Origin: Planctomycetota bacterium
GTDB taxonomy: Bacteria; Planctomycetota; JAJSAM01; JAJVHW01
Reading direction: 5' to 3'
NCBI GenBank assembly: GCA_021776825.1
Contig: JAJFFG010000008.1
Coordinates: forward strand, 1-64,000
Length of the DNA: 64,000 nucleotides
The notes under the pieces were generated by a model. That model was not told the origin of the DNA and did not search any database. It worked only from the letters and a program-made list of their open reading frames with translations. Within the stretch, counting starts at the first letter, position 1, and each line of letters opens with the position of its first letter. Shown here piece after piece: positions 25,111 to 35,441 of this stretch. Position numbers and translations under genes: made by a program.

Positions 25111-26097
25111 CTACTCCTCACGCTCCACGACGCTGCCGTCCATCACGCTCGCGTCCAGTGAGAGGCATGGACGGAACCCGACGAGCATGGTGGCGTTGCG
25201 CGGCAACCCCATACGGCGGGCGCTGCCGAAGAACGACGTGAGGACCTCGAGGTCGTCAGTCGCCCGGACCACGGACCACCCCCTCATCACACCCAGTCGT
25301 TCGCCGATCTGCGCGGGGGGGACGGGCTCCGTCGCGTCGTCCTCCGGATACGGTCCGTAGTCATCGAGACACCACTCGCTGACGTTGCCGAACACGTCGT
25401 AGAGCAGATTCGGATTGGGGCGCAGCTGACCGACGGGTCGCATCTCGTTCGGTGACGTGAAGGCCGTCCAGGCGTACTCGTCCAGGCTCTCGAGATCGTC
25501 ACCCCACGGGAACCGCGTGGTCGTCCCCGCGCGAACCGCGAACTCCCACATCGCCTCCGTCGGGAGGTCGAGGTCCACCGTCTCGCAGAAGTCGCGAGCT
25601 CGCCGCCGCGTGACCCCGCTGACCGGGTGATCCCCTCCCACCTCGTACCTGTCCGGAAGGGTCTGCGTTCCCATTACGGTCTTCCACAGCGACGTCTTCA
25701 CCTCGTGCTGCGCCATGAGAAACGGCTGCACCGTGACCCAGTGGAGCGTCTCGTCCTCGCGATGACCGGCCTCAGCGAGCGGCGACCCCATCTCGAAGCG
25801 TCCGCCTGGGATCAGACTGAAGGTCATCCCCGTGGTCGCGTGTCGGAACGTCGCGACCTCCGGCAGCCCCTCGCCGGCCGTCTCCATGGACTCGAACCGA
25901 AACGCTGCGAGACCACTCTCGACCGCCCGCGCGGCGGCCAGACGTTCGTCGGCGGTTGCGGAGTGCCAAGCCGCCCGGTCCGTGAGCAGTCGCCACGACT
26001 CGGAGTGGTCGGAGGTCCCGAGACCATCCCCACCGCACCCGCCCAGCAGATGGACGACCGCAAGACACGAGACGAGTGCGAGACGGAGGCGCGTCAT
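25111..26097 (-). CDS. SUMF1/FGE-fold lipoprotein
   Basis: A 328-residue lipoprotein. ATG 26097 begins a signal with a lipobox (VVHLLGGC), so the mature protein should be lipid-anchored. The SUMF1 fold is seen from about residue 90: SLIPGGRFEMGSP, VTVQPFLMAQHEVKTSLWK, HPVSGVTRRRARDFCE, LPTEAMWEFAVRAGTTTRFPWGD, NLLYDVFGNVSEWC and LVGFRPC. The paired catalytic cysteines of true formylglycine-generating enzymes are missing from the C-terminal segment, so enzyme activity is unlikely. A helical lead-in (about 25-85) precedes it. The neighbours are also anchored proteins. Confidence 0.85.
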   Translation of the reverse strand: MTRLRLALVSCLAVVHLLGGCGGDGLGTSDHSESWRLLTDRAAWHSATADERLAAARAVESGLAAFRFESMETAGEGLPEVATFRHATTGMTFSLIPGGRFEMGSPLAEAGHREDETLHWVTVQPFLMAQHEVKTSLWKTVMGTQTLPDRYEVGGDHPVSGVTRRRARDFCETVDLDLPTEAMWEFAVRAGTTTRFPWGDDLESLDEYAWTAFTSPNEMRPVGQLRPNPNLLYDVFGNVSEWCLDDYGPYPEDDATEPVPPAQIGERLGVMRGWSVVRATDDLEVLTSFFGSARRMGLPRNATMLVGFRPCLSLDASVMDGSVVEREE

Positions 26098-26159
26098 GGA
26101 ATCGGGACCGACCTTGGAAGCGGGGGCCGTACGGACGACGACAGCGTCGGCCGCGCCAT

Positions 26160-26759
26160 TCACCGCGCGGGAAGGAGCGTCTCGGCGCCGTCGGGCCACT
26201 CCTTGACGACGACTCCAAGCGTGCCCTCGTCGCGCCCCTCCAGTTTGACCACGCCGGCGAGGCCACCGACCGCGAGGAACGACGTCCCCATGTCCATCTG
26301 ACCGCCGGGCCCGAGGAACCCGAGATGCGGCCCCGACGTCGGATGCGCGTAGAGCTCCACACGCGCCTCGCCGGAGTGGAGTTCGAGCTCCATGCTCTGC
26401 ACCGTCCTGACGGCGAGTGCGCCATTTCGGGACTGCAGACGCAGCGGCGTCGTGTCGTCCGTATCGACGTGGAAGTGGGACGGCGAACGGTTGTCGCCGA
26501 GATCGAGGCTGCTCGCCGTGATGCGCGGAGCCTTCTCGCGGAACTCGTCGTCGCGCTCGTCACCGAAGAGGAGGTGGACCTCGCGCACACTCACCGTCTG
26601 GTCGCCGGGCGACACCACGGAGTGGAGGCCGTGCACACTCACCACGACCCAAGCGCACGCGGCTGCGCCGAGCGCCCCGACGACGCCGAGCATCCTGCGC
26701 GTCGTCCTCAATCGGCGTTCGAGCTCGCCAATCCGCACCTCGAGATCCTCGCTCTGCAT
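26160..26759 (-). CDS. Membrane-anchored protein with N-terminal coiled coil
   Basis: The 199-residue protein starts at ATG 26759 after GAGGGGGTGCGGG. It begins with a short coiled coil (SEDLEVRIGELERRLRTTRR), then one membrane helix (about 24-43), then a beta-rich exported domain with repeated segments ending LGFLGPGGQMDMGTSFLAVG. No family is recognised, but planctomycete genomes contain many such coiled-coil/TM/beta proteins. It is the first gene of the three-gene minus-strand cluster. Confidence 0.7.
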   Translation of the reverse strand: MQSEDLEVRIGELERRLRTTRRMLGVVGALGAAACAWVVVSVHGLHSVVSPGDQTVSVREVHLLFGDERDDEFREKAPRITASSLDLGDNRSPSHFHVDTDDTTPLRLQSRNGALAVRTVQSMELELHSGEARVELYAHPTSGPHLGFLGPGGQMDMGTSFLAVGGLAGVVKLEGRDEGTLGVVVKEWPDGAETLLPAR

Positions 26760-26840
26760 CCCGCACCCCCTCACTCGGTTCGAGAGTACCAGGGCTCGAT
26801 TGGGCCGGCTGCGTGAGCACGGTCGGCGCGCACGCCCCGC

Positions 26841-27335
26841 ATGTCCATCTACCCTCTGCTGAGAGAGCGGATGGCGGACAGCGACGCGAGCGACGACGAC
26901 ATCACGTTCCTGGACGGCCTCACGGTGGACGAAACCACCTACGCCGGACTGGTCGAGGTGCTGGAGCGGGACGCCGACCCGCGCGCATCCATGGTCGCCG
27001 CGCGGCTCCTCGCGGCCACCGGGCGCGGTGACGCACTCGACTGGATCGACGCGATCGTCGGTGAAGACGCGCCGCCGGACGTGGAGGTCGCGCACTTGGA
27101 GCGTGAGATCGAGAACCTCGGATCCTGGCTGCAGACCGAGTTCGCGTCGCTCGACCCCGACGCCGCGGAGGGCGTGGTCTCAGCATGGCTGATGCTCCCG
27201 ACCGAGCGGCTGCCCGACGGACGCGATCGGGCCGCGGAGCTTCGGCTCCAGCACCGGCTCCGCGAGGCGCTGGAACGCTTCCCCGATGGCGGACCGAAGC
27301 GCCGGATGCTCGCGGCGCTCGCCGCCGCGGAGTGA
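26841..27335 (+). CDS. Small acidic helical protein, function unknown
   Basis: The 164-residue soluble protein is rich in Ala, Asp, Glu and Leu, with helical segments such as LERDADPRASMVAARLLAATGRGDAL that resemble a single HEAT-like unit. There is no signal peptide or catalytic motif. The codon-position GC pattern is consistent with real coding. The gene is divergent from the membrane-anchored gene, and no ribosome site stands out before ATG 26841. Confidence 0.65.
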   Translation: MSIYPLLRERMADSDASDDDITFLDGLTVDETTYAGLVEVLERDADPRASMVAARLLAATGRGDALDWIDAIVGEDAPPDVEVAHLEREIENLGSWLQTEFASLDPDAAEGVVSAWLMLPTERLPDGRDRAAELRLQHRLREALERFPDGGPKRRMLAALAAAE

Positions 27336-27510
27336 ACGGCGAGGGCAGTACGGAGCGAGCGTCACGCCGACTCCCGACAGGCTCCTGACGAGTTCGCAAT
27401 CGGCGTAGTGGTCGAGGCGCCCGCTCCCGCCGGCCTCGGAATCGGAACGGCGCGCCGCGACCTGGGGCCGCGGCGCGCCGAGTGATCAGGCGCGAAGTGA
27501 GGGGACGCGA

Positions 27511-28737
<1,227 letters not shown>

Positions 28738-28998
28738 CAGAAGTCTCCGTATGGTTCGGGGTCTCTGGCGCTTTCTCTCTCGCGCCGTCAACTACCAGGT
28801 CCACGAACGACGCAGATGATACGTGCTTCTTCCGCGGAGCGAGGTTCTCCAGACCTGGAACACCACGCCGCGCCAGATCGTGATCTCGGTGATCTTGGCC
28901 CCGATCCCGCACGAGTCAGGCTGAGAGTTTCGGCCTTCCGACCTCGAGACTGTGTCTGGTCCGGGCACACGCCCGCGTTCTCGACAAACCCGATTCAC

Positions 28999-29070
28999 AA
29001 CCACAGCGCTGCGAGCGAGGTGGTGCGCGCGGCGCTGCGCCTGCTCCAGGAGCGGGAGCGCGGGGGCGGT
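28999..29070 (+). pseudogene. Relic of a parD-like antitoxin gene
   Basis: The stretch reads AASEVVRAALRLLQERERG, nearly identical in both protein and DNA to the middle of the intact parD genes at 37488 and 39567 (TASEVVRAALRLLEERER). The N-terminal ribbon (MARRTTLNxSLTPEL) and the C-terminal part are missing. It is a fragment left by duplication or recombination. Confidence 0.75.
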
Positions 29071-29081
29071 AGTCTCGTTGC

Positions 29082-29192
29082 ATGACGAACGAGAGGGGCC
29101 ACGCGATCGGTGCCCGGTACCGCGGCGCCATCGTGCGGATGGCCGATCGACACGCGTGTTGCCCGTCCCGGCGGGAGCGGACTCGATCGTGA
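29082..29192 (+). CDS. 36-codon leader ORF before the HEAT-like gene
   Basis: ATG 29082 opens a 36-residue basic frame (MTNERGHAIGARYRGAIVRM, then C-C and an Arg-rich end). Its TGA at 29190-29192 overlaps the GTG at 29189 (GTGA), a typical coupling junction. TAGTCT lies six bases before the ATG, the same leaderless spacing seen elsewhere in this window. The peptide is unlike any known protein, so it may act as a translated leader rather than as a product. Confidence 0.35.
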   Translation: MTNERGHAIGARYRGAIVRMADRHACCPSRRERTRS

Positions 29193-30745
29193 GCGCCAAG
29201 CACGTCCTCGCTGGGCTCTTCGTGGGTGTCGTCGTGGGCATCGCCGGAGCGCTTTCGGCCTCGGGAGTCTCGAAGGCGCCCACCCCGGAGGACGCGCACG
29301 GAGGGTTGTCGCCCGCTGTGTCGCCGGCTCGCCACCTCCCAGGCGAGGACACGCGTCGTCGGCAGGCACTCGCCCCGGCGCCCGCATCGTCTCCAGCCCG
29401 CACGGCGCAGAGTCAGCAAGCCGGCACGGCCGGGGGAGGCCCGGGCATCGTCTCGCCTCCGACCGGTTCGTCGCCATCCTCGTCGAGGCCGATGTCCGCC
29501 TGGAGCGCCGGACAGATCCGGTCTGCGCTGGAGGCGCTAGCCACGGGCGACATGGCCATGAGCGCGTTGCCCGAGCGCGTGTCCCGGCTCTTGGAGGAGA
29601 TCCGTTCTCGATTCCCGGACCTCGACGTGCCCGACGGGCTGGCACAGGACCTTCTTCGGCGACCGGCCGCCAAGGATCTCTGGTGGCTCGGTGCGCAGCT
29701 CGAGGCGCGTCGCGACGAGGCCGAACTGGTCGCGCTCCTACGCAGGGCGGCAGAGGGCGACGCGTCGGACGCTGCCCGGCCCGACTGGTACGCGTCTCGC
29801 TACGTGGCCTATGCCCTGGAGAAGCGCGGCGCTCCGGCACCGGATGACGTGGTCGTCGGGTTGCTTCGACACCGGCGGGAGCCAGCGCGGCTCGCAGGCC
29901 TCACGCTGGCGACGTACGTCGCGTCGCCTTCCGACGGGCTCTTCGAGGCCGTGGTGACCATCGCGAAGTCCGATGACGTGACCCAGCTCCGTCCGATCGC
30001 CGTGGATGTGCTCGCGGAGCTCGCGCAGGGACGCTCCGCCCGCGCGCAGCACGTTGCGATCTCCGATGCGCTCATCGACATCGCGAAGACAGGCCTGGCC
30101 GACGCACGAGCAGCAGCCGCCGGGCACCTGCCCTGGTTCGGCGGCCGCGCGTCCGACGTCGCGGTCGGCCTCGTGCGCGATGGCTACCTGGACGCTGCCG
30201 CAGCGCGCGCGGTGACGCAGGAGTTGGTGGCGGGAGGACGGCTTCTCGCGCTCCTGCATTCCGCTCGCGATCCCGGGTACGTCCAGGACGTGGCGCACGC
30301 GGTCGTCCTGGAGTTCGACCACGACCACCCGCGCAATCCCGCGGCGCTACGCGATGCCGATGCCGTTCTCGGCGTCCTCGCCGCAGCAGCGTCGGTCGAA
30401 GACCTCGCCGGCCTGCTGCGCGTGGCGCTGCGACACGAGTTTGCGCCGCGCGTCGTGGAGTTCGTGACGGACCCTTCGCTGCCGCTGCGTGTTCGTGTCG
30501 CCGCGCTCGATGCCCTGACGTCTCGCGACGAGTCGGTCGCTCAGTCCGTCGATGTCGCGCGAGCGCTCGCTGTGTCGACATCGGCGCCGCCGGATCTTCG
30601 GGAGCGCGCCATCGCCATCCTGGCGGAGAACTCGGAGAGCTCGGAGTGGGTCGCGCTGCTGCACGGGGTCGCTTCGCAAGCCGAGAACCCCCGCATTCGC
30701 GACGCGGCGCTCGATGCACTTCGGCGACTTCGTCGATCCGAGTGA
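29189..30745 (+). CDS. Membrane-anchored HEAT-like repeat protein
   Basis: A 518-residue protein. GTG 29189 opens MSAKHVLAGLFVGVVVGIAGALSAS, an N-terminal signal anchor, followed by a Pro/Ser/Arg-rich linker (about 35-110) and then helical repeats from about 115 to the end (AAAEGDASDAARPDWYASRYVAYAL, PLRVRVAALDALTSRDESV, RIRDAALDALRRLRR). The repeats are HEAT-like and suggest a protein-binding scaffold. The upstream frame lacks a good start because its codons belong to the parD relic and leader ORF. Next downstream is the sigma-factor fusion, 181 bp away. Confidence 0.7.
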   Translation: MSAKHVLAGLFVGVVVGIAGALSASGVSKAPTPEDAHGGLSPAVSPARHLPGEDTRRRQALAPAPASSPARTAQSQQAGTAGGGPGIVSPPTGSSPSSSRPMSAWSAGQIRSALEALATGDMAMSALPERVSRLLEEIRSRFPDLDVPDGLAQDLLRRPAAKDLWWLGAQLEARRDEAELVALLRRAAEGDASDAARPDWYASRYVAYALEKRGAPAPDDVVVGLLRHRREPARLAGLTLATYVASPSDGLFEAVVTIAKSDDVTQLRPIAVDVLAELAQGRSARAQHVAISDALIDIAKTGLADARAAAAGHLPWFGGRASDVAVGLVRDGYLDAAAARAVTQELVAGGRLLALLHSARDPGYVQDVAHAVVLEFDHDHPRNPAALRDADAVLGVLAAAASVEDLAGLLRVALRHEFAPRVVEFVTDPSLPLRVRVAALDALTSRDESVAQSVDVARALAVSTSAPPDLRERAIAILAENSESSEWVALLHGVASQAENPRIRDAALDALRRLRRSE

Positions 30746-30926
30746 CCCCTCTGTGCCGACGTCGCCGGTACGCCGCCGCCCCGGATGACCGCTGTCCCGC
30801 GTTCCCGGCGCCCCCACGGCGTCGCGATGGGTCGGCGGAGTAGTCTGAGCCGGTTCCGGACGCGGTGGCGTTTCCCCCTTCAGACCGCCGCGTTCGGCGG
30901 AACACCGCGCTGGAAGACGACCTCCC

Positions 30927-33900
30927 GTGACAGAGAGCCACGTTCCCTTCGAGACCCTGCACGCGCATCGTGCTTGGGTGCGTGTTCTCGTCCGGCGCAT
31001 GGTGGCCGACGACGCGTCGGCGGCGGACCTGGAGCAGGAGACGTGGCTCGCGGCTCTGCGAAGACCGCCCCGTCACGGGACGGCGCTCCGTGCCTGGTTC
31101 GCGCGGGTCGTGCGGTCGCGGGCCGTCTCCCAGCATCGCGCTGACAGTCGACGCGTCGCCCGCGAGGAGGCCGTGGCGCGTCCGGGCGTGTCACCGGCTA
31201 CCGCGGACCTCGTAGCGCGTGCGGAACTGGAGCAGCGTGTCGTGCAGGCCGTACTCGGATTGCCCGACCCGTATCGCGAGGCGCTCCTGCTGCGCTACTA
31301 CGAAGAGCTTCCGCCACGCGCGGTGGCGGAGCGTCTCGGAGTGCCCGTGGAGACGGCGCGCACACGGATCTGGCGCGGTGTCGCGCGACTGCGGACCGAA
31401 CTCGAGGGAAGCAAGGCGGGCGACCTCCGCCGCGTTTTCGCGCCCTTGCTCGGAGCACCGGCGGCGCACGGGTTGAGTTGGAAGGGAGCGTTGATGGGCA
31501 GCGCGAAGAAGGCATGCACTGCGGCTGCGATCGCAGTTGCGGTCGGGGCGGCGCTGTGGGGCGCGGCCGCGCTGATGGCGGGCGGCCGGGGGCGAACGCC
31601 GACTGACACGGCCACGGGCGTTCACGAGGGCTCCCAGCGCCGTCACGCGGACACTGGCGATGACGACGCGGACTCCCATGCCGTCGGAGGTTCGGAGGGC
31701 GCGGGCGTTGCTGCGCCGGTCGCGGCGCCCGCTGCGTCGGCGCTGACGGTGACGTTTCGCGAGGCGGAGACGCAGCGCCCCGCGGCCGGAGTCGACGTCG
31801 TGCTCGTCAACGAGGACGGTCGCGTGCTCACCGGGCGGTCCGCAGCGACCGGGACGCTCGCGTTCCGCAAACTGGCGCCTGGCCGCGGCTACTCGCTGAC
31901 GGCCTCGCGTAGCGGCAGCGCGACCGTGCGTCGCAACGGACTGACGCTCCCGCACGGCGCCGTGCTCTCGCTCGGGACGGTGTGGATCTCGGCTCCGCTG
32001 ACGCTCGATGTCACGGTCGTGGACACGGCTGGACGCCCGGTCCCGGGGGCGCAGATCGAAGTCCACGAGACCGTCGATGCGGCGGATCTCACTTGGGGCT
32101 GGCGCATGCGCGAATTCATCAATCGCAGGGACACGGTCGGCACGCTCGCCGAGCCAATCGCGACCGCCGAGACGCGCGCGGAGGGCGTGGCGACGATCGA
32201 GGGCATCCCGGCGGGCGAGTACCGCGTTCTCGCGACGGCCGTGGGCCGGGGCCGCGGCGTCGTTCGCGGAGTCCGCGTCGTCGCGGGGGCCCCGGCGCGA
32301 CCGACGCAGGTCGTGCTCCTGCCCGCGCACCGCCTCCGCGGACGGGTCGTCGATCAGACGGGGACGGCGATCGCGGGAGCCGAGGTGATCGTTCGCCGGC
32401 CGGACGACTGGGATTCTCCGGGCGACCGCCTGATCACGTCGGCCGACGTGTGGAGCGCCGAGTCCGCGGAGGACGGTGTGTTCGAAGTCCGGGACGCGCC
32501 GGAGGGCATACTGTGGATCACCGTGCGGACGGAACTCGGCGTCACCGACGGCGGCCGTGTGATCGTCCCCGCGAGTGGAGAGCGAACGGTTGTTGTCCCC
32601 CGCGGCTCGATCACGCTCGCAGGTCATGTGCGCGATCAGGATGGCCAGCCGATCGCGGGGGCACGCCTCACGCTGTCGGCGAATCTCGTCGCGAGGGACG
32701 GCTACATCGACCCGCCCACGTCGTTCCGGCGCTCGGCGGTCAGCGGCGACGACGGGTCCTACGAGATCCGCGAACTGCCGCCCGCCGAGTCCATCGAACT
32801 CCGCGTCGAGGCGGCCGGGTTCCGCGTCCCCGATCGGTGGCACCAGCGCGACGCGCCGCCGCTGCACTCCGGTGTCGACGGCGTCGTCACGCACGACATC
32901 GTGCTGCCTCGCGGGCTCGTCGCGACCGTCCAGATCGTCGACGAGACAGGCGCACCCGTACCGGGAGCCCCCTTCGCGCTGCACCACGTGGGCCGCGGCT
33001 GGCCGCCCCCGGCGCCGGCTCGCGGAGTCACCGGCCCCGATGGGATCGCGCGTGTCGGCGGTCTCGACGACGACGCGTACGTCGTGATCGTCGACGTGCC
33101 CGGGTTCCTGCAGCCGGACCTGCCGCCCGATGCCGAGGACCTGGCGGAAGCGCGCGGCACGTTGCCGCAGCACGCGCTCGTGACGGCCGGTGCTGCGACG
33201 GCGCACGTCGTCCGGATCGCCCCGGGGGCCACCGTGCGCGGACTCGTCCAGGACGCCGCCGGCACGCCACTGAAGGGCGCGACCGTACGGTTGCAGGGCA
33301 GCGAGATGGTGGCTGCGACCGACTCCGAGGGGCTCTTCGTCCTGCGCGGTCTGCGGCCGACGTTCCGCGGCGTCGTGGAGGCGCGGCTTGGTGCGAGCGC
33401 TCCGGCCGTCTCGCGTCCGCTCGCGTTGACGGCCGGAGAAACCACCGATGCGGGTGCGCTCCGTGTCTCGGCCGGCCGGACCGTCGCCGGCACGGTGCGT
33501 TCGTCGTCAGGCATGCGGCTCGAGGGGGCGACGGTGCGCGTCGTGTCCGGCGAGGCACCGCGAATCGGTGAGCAGGGCGCGGGCTACTACGCCTTCCCTG
33601 CGCTGAGCGTGTTGTCACTCGCGCCACGCCGACCCGTTGCGTCCGACGGATCGTTCACCGTCGACTCCCTCGCGCCGGGGATCGTGACGGTGGTCGCGGA
33701 GGCGAGCGGGCACGCCATCAACTGGTCGGCTGCCGTGGACGTCTCGACCGGCGATCAGCGCAACGTCGAGATCGTGCTCACCCCCGGACAGCGGATCGCC
33801 GGCACCGTGCGCATCGCCGATGGCACTCCCGCCTCCGGTGTCCAGGTCGAGGCGCTCCTCGACGGGACTCGCGCCGCGTTCGGCCTGCCCGTGCCGAGTG

Positions 33901-35135
33901 CCGTGACCGGCCCCTTCGGGACCTTCGAACTGACGGGGCTTCATGCTCGTTCGTACGAGCTTCTCGTGCGCGGCCCGGCCGTCGTCCCGTTCCTTGTCGA
34001 TTCGGTGCGTGGTGGCGAGCCCGACGTCGCGATCACCGTCGAGCGAGCGGTCGCGATTCGCGGCGTCGTCCTGGACGAGTCCGGGCGGGGCCTCGACGGC
34101 GTCCGACTGATCCTGCAGGGCCGTCGCGCGATGGACCCGAAGCCGAACGTCCGGACAGACCGCGACGGGCGCTTCGAACTCGCCGGCGTAGCGGCGGGGT
34201 CCCACTCCGTGCGCGTCATCCCGCCCAAGGGGTACGTGATGGTCGAGAGCGCTCACGAGCTTCCGGCCGGCGCGGCCGACGTGACGCTCCGGGCGCGCCG
34301 CGTCCCAGGCAGTCCCGACTCGGCCGACGACGACTCGCAGGTCGCGCTGACCGTGCGCCTGCTCCTTCCGGATGGCACGGCCCTCGAGGAGGACGGACCC
34401 GCTGTGGACATCTCGTCGCGGCCGGCCGGGTCGACAGGCGAGTGGAACAGCGGTGGCTCCAGTCTCTCGACGTCGGAAGGGTCGGTCGGCTTGGAAGAGC
34501 GCATGCCGGGCCGCTACGACATGAAGATCGAGGTCGAGGGCTTCCTTCCGGTCTACCGCCAGAATGTGGAAGCCGGGACCGTCGGAGCGGTCGTGCGTCT
34601 GGATCGCGGGGCGTCGATGTCGGGGATCGTCGTGGACGAGGGCGGGCGGCCGGTGGGCGACGCGTGGGTGACCTCCGAGGGCGATTCGGAGGTCCCCGGC
34701 GGACCCACCGCGCAGAGGGTGACGACCGAAGATGACGGTCGATTCGAACTGACCGGATTGGAGCGCGGTGCGCAGCGCGTCACCGTCACGCATGATCACC
34801 ATGCCTGGGCGGGCGTGGCGTTACCGGGCCCGCAGCCAGACGGTGTTCGCATCGTGCTCACGGCCGGAGTCGCGCTCGAGGGACGCGTGATCGACGCCGA
34901 CGGTGCGCCGCTCGGGAACGTCCGCGTGGTCGCCACCAACCGGTTCGGTGGGTCGATGGCGCATTCTGTACAGACGGCGCCGAACGGTACCTTCCGCATC
35001 CCTCGGCTTGCGCGTGACGAGCCGGTTCGCATGCGGATACGCGCCCCCGGGTCCGGGCAAGCCGGCGAGTGGTTCGTGCATCCCGAGCCGGTGACTCCGG
35101 GCGGCGAGCGCGTCGAGATCACGACGCCCTGGTGA
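30927..35135 (+). CDS. ECF sigma factor fused to a membrane segment and ~12 carboxypeptidase-regulatory-like domains
   Basis: The 1402-residue protein is a fusion. Residues 1-75 are sigma region 2 (LEQETWLAALRRPP, LRAWFARVVRSRA). Residues 100-160 are sigma region 4 (LGLPDPYREALLLRYYEELPPRAVAERLGVPVETARTRIWRG), the DNA-binding part for the -35 element. One membrane helix lies at about 197-218, followed by a low-complexity linker. From about 245 to the end are about twelve carboxypeptidase-regulatory-like (CNA-B-like) beta domains, each opening with a G-x-V-x-D-x-x-G-x-P-x-x-G-A motif. The order places the sigma part in the cytoplasm and the long tail outside, so the protein could couple an external signal to transcription. 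Start: GTG 30927, with no strong ribosome site. Confidence 0.85.
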   Translation: MTESHVPFETLHAHRAWVRVLVRRMVADDASAADLEQETWLAALRRPPRHGTALRAWFARVVRSRAVSQHRADSRRVAREEAVARPGVSPATADLVARAELEQRVVQAVLGLPDPYREALLLRYYEELPPRAVAERLGVPVETARTRIWRGVARLRTELEGSKAGDLRRVFAPLLGAPAAHGLSWKGALMGSAKKACTAAAIAVAVGAALWGAAALMAGGRGRTPTDTATGVHEGSQRRHADTGDDDADSHAVGGSEGAGVAAPVAAPAASALTVTFREAETQRPAAGVDVVLVNEDGRVLTGRSAATGTLAFRKLAPGRGYSLTASRSGSATVRRNGLTLPHGAVLSLGTVWISAPLTLDVTVVDTAGRPVPGAQIEVHETVDAADLTWGWRMREFINRRDTVGTLAEPIATAETRAEGVATIEGIPAGEYRVLATAVGRGRGVVRGVRVVAGAPARPTQVVLLPAHRLRGRVVDQTGTAIAGAEVIVRRPDDWDSPGDRLITSADVWSAESAEDGVFEVRDAPEGILWITVRTELGVTDGGRVIVPASGERTVVVPRGSITLAGHVRDQDGQPIAGARLTLSANLVARDGYIDPPTSFRRSAVSGDDGSYEIRELPPAESIELRVEAAGFRVPDRWHQRDAPPLHSGVDGVVTHDIVLPRGLVATVQIVDETGAPVPGAPFALHHVGRGWPPPAPARGVTGPDGIARVGGLDDDAYVVIVDVPGFLQPDLPPDAEDLAEARGTLPQHALVTAGAATAHVVRIAPGATVRGLVQDAAGTPLKGATVRLQGSEMVAATDSEGLFVLRGLRPTFRGVVEARLGASAPAVSRPLALTAGETTDAGALRVSAGRTVAGTVRSSSGMRLEGATVRVVSGEAPRIGEQGAGYYAFPALSVLSLAPRRPVASDGSFTVDSLAPGIVTVVAEASGHAINWSAAVDVSTGDQRNVEIVLTPGQRIAGTVRIADGTPASGVQVEALLDGTRAAFGLPVPSAVTGPFGTFELTGLHARSYELLVRGPAVVPFLVDSVRGGEPDVAITVERAVAIRGVVLDESGRGLDGVRLILQGRRAMDPKPNVRTDRDGRFELAGVAAGSHSVRVIPPKGYVMVESAHELPAGAADVTLRARRVPGSPDSADDDSQVALTVRLLLPDGTALEEDGPAVDISSRPAGSTGEWNSGGSSLSTSEGSVGLEERMPGRYDMKIEVEGFLPVYRQNVEAGTVGAVVRLDRGASMSGIVVDEGGRPVGDAWVTSEGDSEVPGGPTAQRVTTEDDGRFELTGLERGAQRVTVTHDHHAWAGVALPGPQPDGVRIVLTAGVALEGRVIDADGAPLGNVRVVATNRFGGSMAHSVQTAPNGTFRIPRLARDEPVRMRIRAPGSGQAGEWFVHPEPVTPGGERVEITTPW

Positions 35136-35144
35136 CGGCGGTGG

Positions 35145-35207
35145 TCAGGCGCCATCCAGATCCGCTCAGGCGCCGTCCAGATTCGCTCAGGCGCCGTCCA
35201 GATCCGC
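35145..35207. repeat. Three tandem 21-bp repeats after the sigma-factor fusion
   Basis: Units 35145-35165, 35166-35186 and 35187-35207 share the pattern tcaggcgcc(a/g)tccagat with few changes. Being 21 bp each, they keep frame on either strand. The array lies 9 bases after the stop of the sigma-factor fusion. The remaining bases up to 35441 show nothing else. Confidence 0.8.
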
Positions 35208-35441
35208 GAGTCGCAATTCGGCAATCCGGCAATGCGGCGGGTGCGGTGCGGCGGGTCTGTGTCGAGACAGATCGGCGGTGAGTCTGAGCGGCTGACGCGC
35301 CGGTGCGCGAGCGTGGAAGGCGGGACACTGGTAGCTGTCAACTAACTCGGCGCTCGGGTGTGCTCCTCAGGCTCGGAAGTTGACGTCGTTACCACTTGTT
35401 CACTGTCCACTTCCAGGGACGCCGCGAGTGCTCGGTCACGG

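Noticed and set aside
31191..33206. A 671-codon minus-strand frame inside the sigma-fusion gene
   Set aside because: It is Arg/His-rich and antisense to well-formed regulatory-like beta domains; high GC leaves such shadows open.
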